Positions 60,430-64,000 of a stretch of 64,000 nt of DNA are shown here, piece after piece. Both the position numbers and the translations under genes were made by a program. The stretch lies in the NCBI GenBank assembly GCA_963730305.1, contig CAVSRB010000002.1, positions 496,001 to 560,000 on the forward strand, read 5' to 3'. Source of the DNA: CAMYMQ01 sp963730305. GTDB lineage: Bacteria > Pseudomonadota > Alphaproteobacteria > Bin65. Within the stretch, counting starts at the first letter, position 1. Each line of letters begins with the position of its first letter. Below the pieces are notes generated by a model. The model did not search any database. It worked only from the letters and a program-made list of their open reading frames with translations, and had not been told where the DNA came from.

Positions 60430-60533
60430 CGAACCACAAACGCTTCAATCTTCGTCGCTACCTGACCGGCCGCGGCGAATTCAACGAAGGCCTATCCGGT
60501 GCGTTGGCCGCATGGCGTCAGCTGGCGGCATAA
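60430..60533 (+). pseudogene. IS6-family transposase, C-terminal fragment
   Basis: On the plus strand the codons read KRFNLRRYLTGRGEFNEG, then ALAAWRQLAA and a stop at 60531-60533. The FNLxRxLxxRxxF...AALAEWRQLAA pattern is the C terminus of IS6-family transposases. It lies 260 bases upstream of atpD in the opposite orientation to the other two IS6 fragments. Confidence 0.6.
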
Positions 60534-61341
60534 AAGCACCTGATCGTCACCATCGGTTTGCCGAAGGTGGTTGTTTTGACAGCGCCCTGTCCAAGGCTTC
60601 GCGGGATGCAAGCGCTGCTGCCGGAGGTGTCAACCGCCCAACGGTCCTATAGGGGACTTCCTGGGCGCCGGCGGATATCGCCTCATTCCGAAATGATCTT
60701 GCCGATCTCTTTCCTCATGATTTCGAGAATGTTTGCCAGCCTTCAGGGTAGGTCGTCACTTTCACGATCCAGGGGGGCAGGACGCAGCATCTCAGGACGT
60801 AGACATTGTGAAACCTGTCCCACCCAGCCCCCGAGATCCCGAGCCGGCCGACGAACGTCTTCGGTGCGTCGCCACAGGACTTCATGCAATCGCATGGAGC
60901 GGAAATGTCCGGATGCTGATCAGCACCGTCGAAGTGATCAAGATGAATGTCGGCAAAGACAGGGAGAAGGAGGAGGTTTTGGCAGGGATCTTCATGTTCC
61001 TACGAAGGCGCGTTGACGCACAGCCAGCCGGCAACAAGACGCAGGAACAGAACGACAGGCAAACCTCCAGTCGACATGTTCATGTGGCGATCCTTGAAGG
61101 CGGTTTGGATCACCCGACAATGGACGCACTGGACCCGACGTGTCCTAACCTGGGTTAGCAAACACCGAAGCAAGTGAAATCCCGACGACGTCGCGTTGAC
61201 CCGCTCGGCGAAGCAGCCGCACTCACGGCCAAATTTTCACTGGCGCACCGTTACGTCGAACAATTGCGTTCCAACCTTCCGGGCGACGCTCTGTCAGGGC
61301 AATAAATGGTGGCCACCAGCAAGACCGTGATTCAGAGGCGC
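60534..61341. other. gene-poor stretch between IS6 remnants
   Basis: About 800 bases with no convincing gene. On the minus strand a short segment ends RLANILEIMRKEIGKIISE-stop (60663-60720 region), and a 37-codon piece starting ATG near 60994 has one hydrophobic helix (LPTFILITSTVLISIRTFPL). Both could be remains of unrelated genes. A 141-codon open frame on the plus strand lacks coding character. Confidence 0.4.
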
Positions 61342-61697
61342 TCAAGCTGCTAGTTGACGCCATTCAGCCAGGGCAGCCGAGCGGTTGCTCTTGAAGATCT
61401 CGCGGTGGGTCAAATCGCGGCAAACTTCTGCAAGATCTTGATGTCCCTGAACCGAGCCATCGCACCTGCGTGTCGTCGAAAGGGCTGATGTGAACTCTCA
61501 GCCCGGTTATTGAGCGAGCGACGACACTGTTGACGACCGAGGTTACCAATTATCGTCATCGCTGCTCGATACGACCGGAGTTTGTCGGTAACGACCACCT
61601 TCGACTGGCGATATCGCTTCATCGTGCACTTGAGCTGGTCCTAGAAAATCGGACAGGGGCTTAAGGTGTATTCCGCCGCATGACGGAGGAATACGAG

Positions 61698-61979
61698 ATG
61701 ACGAAACGACGGAAGTTCACGGCTGAGTTCAAGGCGAAGGTGGCGCTGGAAGCGTTGCGGGGCGACAGGACGATCCAGGAGATCGCGGCGCGCCACAAGG
61801 TTCACCCCAATCAGGTCGGCACCTGGAAGCGCCAGGCGATGGACGGGTTGGGCGAGGTATTCTCGAACGGCGCGGAGAAGGCGCGCCGGGATGTCGAGGC
61901 CGAGGTGCACGAGCTGCATGCGAAGATCGGCCAGTTGACGGTGGAACGGGATTTTTTGGCCAAAGGGCTCAAGCGATGA
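61698..61979 (+). CDS. IS3-family transposase OrfA
   Basis: A 93-residue protein from ATG 61698 (GGAGG nine bases upstream; an ATG at 61680 is also in frame). MTKRRKFTAEFKAKVALEALRGDRTIQEIAARHKVHPNQVGTWKRQ is the HTH_Tnp_1 domain. A coiled coil EVHELHAKIGQLTVERDFLAKGLKR follows. The stop overlaps the orfB start by four bases. Confidence 0.9.
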   Translation: MTKRRKFTAEFKAKVALEALRGDRTIQEIAARHKVHPNQVGTWKRQAMDGLGEVFSNGAEKARRDVEAEVHELHAKIGQLTVERDFLAKGLKR

Positions 61980-62906
61980 GCCGGGTGGAGCGGAGGGCGA
62001 TGGTGCGCCCCGACGTTCCCGGGCTGAGCTTGAGCCGTCAATGCGAGATCCTGTCGATCGGCCGGTCGTCGCTCTATTACAAGCCGCGGGGCGAAAGCCC
62101 GGAGACCCTCGCGCTGATGCGGCGGATCGACGAGCTGTTCTTGAAGCATCCGTTCTACGGCAGCCGTCAGATGGTTCGCGCCGCTGCGCCGCGAGGGTAT
62201 CTTCGTCGGCCGGCACCGGGTGCGGTGACTGATGCGTCTGATGGGATTGGAAGCGATCTACCAGGCGCCGAAGACGAGCCGGCCCCATCCCGAACACCGG
62301 GTCTATCCGTACCGGCTCAATGGGCTGACCATCGAGCGCCCGGACCACGTCTGGTGCGCCGACGTCACCTATATCCCCGTCCGGCGCGGCTTCCTCTATC
62401 TCGTGGCGGTCATGGATTGGGCGACGCGCCACGTCCTTGCCTGGCGGCTGTCGAATACCATGGATGCCGCGTTCTGCGTCGAAGCTCTGGAGGACGCCCT
62501 GACCCGTTACGGCCGACCGGAGATCTTCAACACCGACCAGGGTTCCCAGTTCACCAGCTTCGCGTTCACCGGCGTTCTCAAGGACGCCGAGGTCGTGGTC
62601 TCCATGGACGGCCGCGGCCGCTGCATGGACAACATCTTCATCGAACGGCTATGGCTCTCGCTCAAGTACGAAGCAGTCCACCTGCACGAGCTCACCGACG
62701 GCTTCCACGCCGAGCGGGTCATCGCCGAGTGGATCGGCTTCTACAACACCGAGCGTCCCCACTCCGCCCTCGGTGGCCGGACGCCGGCCGAGGCCTATGG
62801 CCTCGGACAGCCCGTGGATATGATGGACAAGGCTCACGCCTTGCCCACATCCCCACAGGCTCCACAACAACAGGAAGGCTTCGTAAACAGGGTTCTGGCA
62901 GCCTGA
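61976..62906 (+). pseudogene. IS3-family transposase OrfB (frame break and stop)
   Basis: It begins MSRVERRAMVRPDVPGLSLSRQCEILSIGRSSLYYKPRGE and reads through HPFYGSRQMVR, where one base too many near 62185 shifts the frame (expected LRREGIFVGRHRVRR). A TGA at 62226-62228 stands for the last Arg. The DDE core then reads in one frame: HVWCADVTYIPVRRGFLYLVAVMDW, FNTDQGSQFTS and NIFIERLWLSLKYE, ending EGFVNRVLAA. Confidence 0.85.
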
Positions 62907-63408
62907 TCACTGAACGGAATACACTTTAACTCGGCTACCAGACTGTCCGAATAGGTGGGACCACCTCAACTTGAGAAATGCAAGGGCGACCCTGCGACCC
63001 CGGCGCTTGGTGGCGAAGACTTCCAAAACCTCACCTTCGTGATCGACGGCACTTCACAGGTAGTGGGTGTGGCCATTGATGCGCCCGAAAACCTCGTCCA
63101 GGTGTCAGCGGGATAATGAAAAGGACCGGTTGCGCGAATACATCGCCTTCCGAAGGGCCAGCGGGTAGCGGACGTACATCAGCGCTTTGAGGCGGATTAC
63201 AGCGGCGAACTACCGAAGTATCAGAAGGGATCGCGCATTCCTAAAGGCTGGGCCGCGTCTCACAAATTTGAACCAACTAAGATGCCCCAGAAAATGGCCA
63301 GTTAGAAACCAATTGTAGACCTACTCAAGCTGACTTCGACAAGAAGATAATGTGACAAATCCGATGTCCACCCCCGGCAATGTAGGGCTCACGAAGGAGT
63401 TCCAACGG

Positions 63409-64000
63409 TCAGCTTAGATCGAATTCATTTGCCAAGTCTCTGAGAATAATTTTATCTTCGTCCAGCCTCAGTGCGGCATCTGAACGTTTAAGCGCTAATG
63501 CCGAATGACGCCTTGCATTCTCCCTGAACGGTTTGCTGTTACGCTTGGCCAAGCTCATCAATGCTTTCTGAAGACGAATTCCCACCTCAAGTGTTCCCGC
63601 ACCGTCGCGGGCGATTGCTGTGAACGCGTCGTCGAATAGGTCCGAAACAGCTATGGCGGGGACAAAGACATTTGGAAAGTGGACTTCCTTCTCCTCCTCG
63701 ATGTCGTCTGTCCAAATTGTCATAGCCTTTACGATGCGTCCGATAACATCGATGGCGGTACCCGGATCGTTGATGCCCGGCGAGAGCGCTCGTGATGCAA
63801 TTTCCGATAGCGCAATCAGGCCGAAACGCGGATCTTGGTCGAAGGAGCGCTCCGATCCGATGACAAATGCCTGCAGAAGGTCTTCGCGCTGCTTATCGGT
63901 AGGGCGCCATGTTATCCAAGCCATCGGCAGGCAGCTGTCGGCAAACGATCCAGGGAGACGCGTCACATAAATGACGCCGCCTGCCCGGACCGCAACCGCG
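63409..64000 (-). CDS. DUF2254 membrane protein, C-terminal part (5' end outside window)
   Basis: The frame is open to the last base of the window, so only the final ~196 residues are seen. SFDQDPRFGLIALSEIASRALSPGINDPGTAIDVIGRIVKAM is the signature of the soluble C-terminal domain of DUF2254 proteins; the N-terminal membrane helices lie beyond the window. The function is unknown. The gene marks the outer side of the mobile-element island. Confidence 0.85.
   Translation of the reverse strand, partial: AVAVRAGGVIYVTRLPGSFADSCLPMAWITWRPTDKQREDLLQAFVIGSERSFDQDPRFGLIALSEIASRALSPGINDPGTAIDVIGRIVKAMTIWTDDIEEEKEVHFPNVFVPAIAVSDLFDDAFTAIARDGAGTLEVGIRLQKALMSLAKRNSKPFRENARRHSALALKRSDAALRLDEDKIILRDLANEFDLS

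Larger units (their letters stand above)
61630..62969 (+). mobile_element. IS3-family insertion sequence nested in the IS6 remnant
   Basis: Imperfect terminal repeats begin TTGAG(C/G)TGGTCC and share TTCGGACAG or ATCGGACAG about 13 bases further in; at 61630 on the left and, reversed, ending at 62969 on the right. A second shared block GTGTATTCCG lies further in. CTTGAG occurs at both outer edges. It carries orfA and orfB on the plus strand. OrfB is broken, so the element is not autonomous as sequenced. Confidence 0.8.
61342..63238 (-). pseudogene. IS6-family transposase, degenerate and split by an IS3-family element
   Basis: The start is at ATG 63238 (MRDPF, then TGA where the other copy has CGA for Arg, then YFGSSP; after a frame break VIRLKALMYVRYPLALRK). 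Next comes the DDE part HLDEVFGRINGHTHYL-stop-SAVDHEGEVLEVFATKRRGRRVALAFLK up to about 62970. The frame resumes on the far side of the inserted element at 61630: MKRYRQSKVVVTDKLRSYRAAM, NNRAESSHQPFRR, then in another frame THREIFKSNRSAALAEWRQLAA-stop (61342). Several stops and indels show it is dead. Confidence 0.75.

Noticed and set aside
60733..61158. A 141-codon plus-strand frame between IS6 remnants
   Set aside because: No recognisable domain or ribosome site; composition looks like random decayed DNA.
51002..64000. A tRNA-integrated genomic island with attL/attR and an integrase
   Set aside because: No copy of the tRNA 3' end was found at the far side, and no tyrosine recombinase is present; IS activity explains the island better.

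Overview
The window is about 64 kb of very GC-rich DNA. Gene content and order fit an alphaproteobacterium of the Rhodospirillales type: carA-carB next to greA and an Lrp/AsnC regulator; yqeY, dnaG and rpoD in one neighbourhood with a tRNA-Ile2(CAU) directly after rpoD; trxB followed by a LysR gene; a zinc-less L36 protein. The lineage is inferred from these families and their order, not from a database search.

Region by region. 0-9 kb: mixed metabolic and stress genes (TetR end, alpha/beta hydrolase, GST, pirin, UspA, aldehyde dehydrogenase, DMT permease, ChaC, DUF5996, a small Cys-rich exported protein). 9-16.3 kb: a ferritin-like Tat lipoprotein, a two-subunit CoA-transferase, then an exported PIMT-like protein, a 927-residue membrane spermidine-synthase-like protein and an exported alpha/beta hydrolase packed together. 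16.3-22 kb: ABM monooxygenase, SDR, SLC13 transporter, DUF1330, MFS, DUF2332. 22-28.4 kb: rpmJ, then the glycolate oxidase genes glcD, glcE and glcF with a DMT permease. Between glcD and the permease lies a 0.5-kb unit made of a DUF559 endonuclease gene enclosed by 42-bp inverted repeats. 28.8-38.3 kb: MFS, msrP, a candidate small RNA with exposed CCUCCC, lysR, trxB, an unrecognised 636-residue protein with a 2-oxoglutarate oxygenase and an ELM1-like gene, and Lrp. 38.3-51.1 kb: core genes greA, carB, carA, yqeY, dnaG, rpoD and tRNA-Ile2, with repeat clusters between them.

From 51.2 to 63.3 kb, directly after the tRNA, the sequence becomes an accessory island. It has an intact IS3-family element, an IS407-like remnant, a complete N-type ATPase operon (atpD-C-Q-R-B-E-F-A-G on the minus strand), three separate IS6-family transposase remnants, and a second IS3-family element nested inside the largest of them. 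The window ends in a DUF2254 gene.

Two kinds of damage should be kept apart. Outside the island many genes, including the essential carA, carB, dnaG and rpoD, have reading-frame breaks, nearly all repaired by removing one base from a short C/G run. This pattern points to sequencing or assembly indels rather than pseudogenes, so I annotate those genes as CDS with the break noted. Inside the island there are in-frame stops where conserved Gln, Arg or Trp codons are expected (atpD, the IS407-like orfB, the nested IS3 orfB and the IS6 transposase). These look like genuine decay of mobile DNA, although the atpD amber codon needs confirmation.
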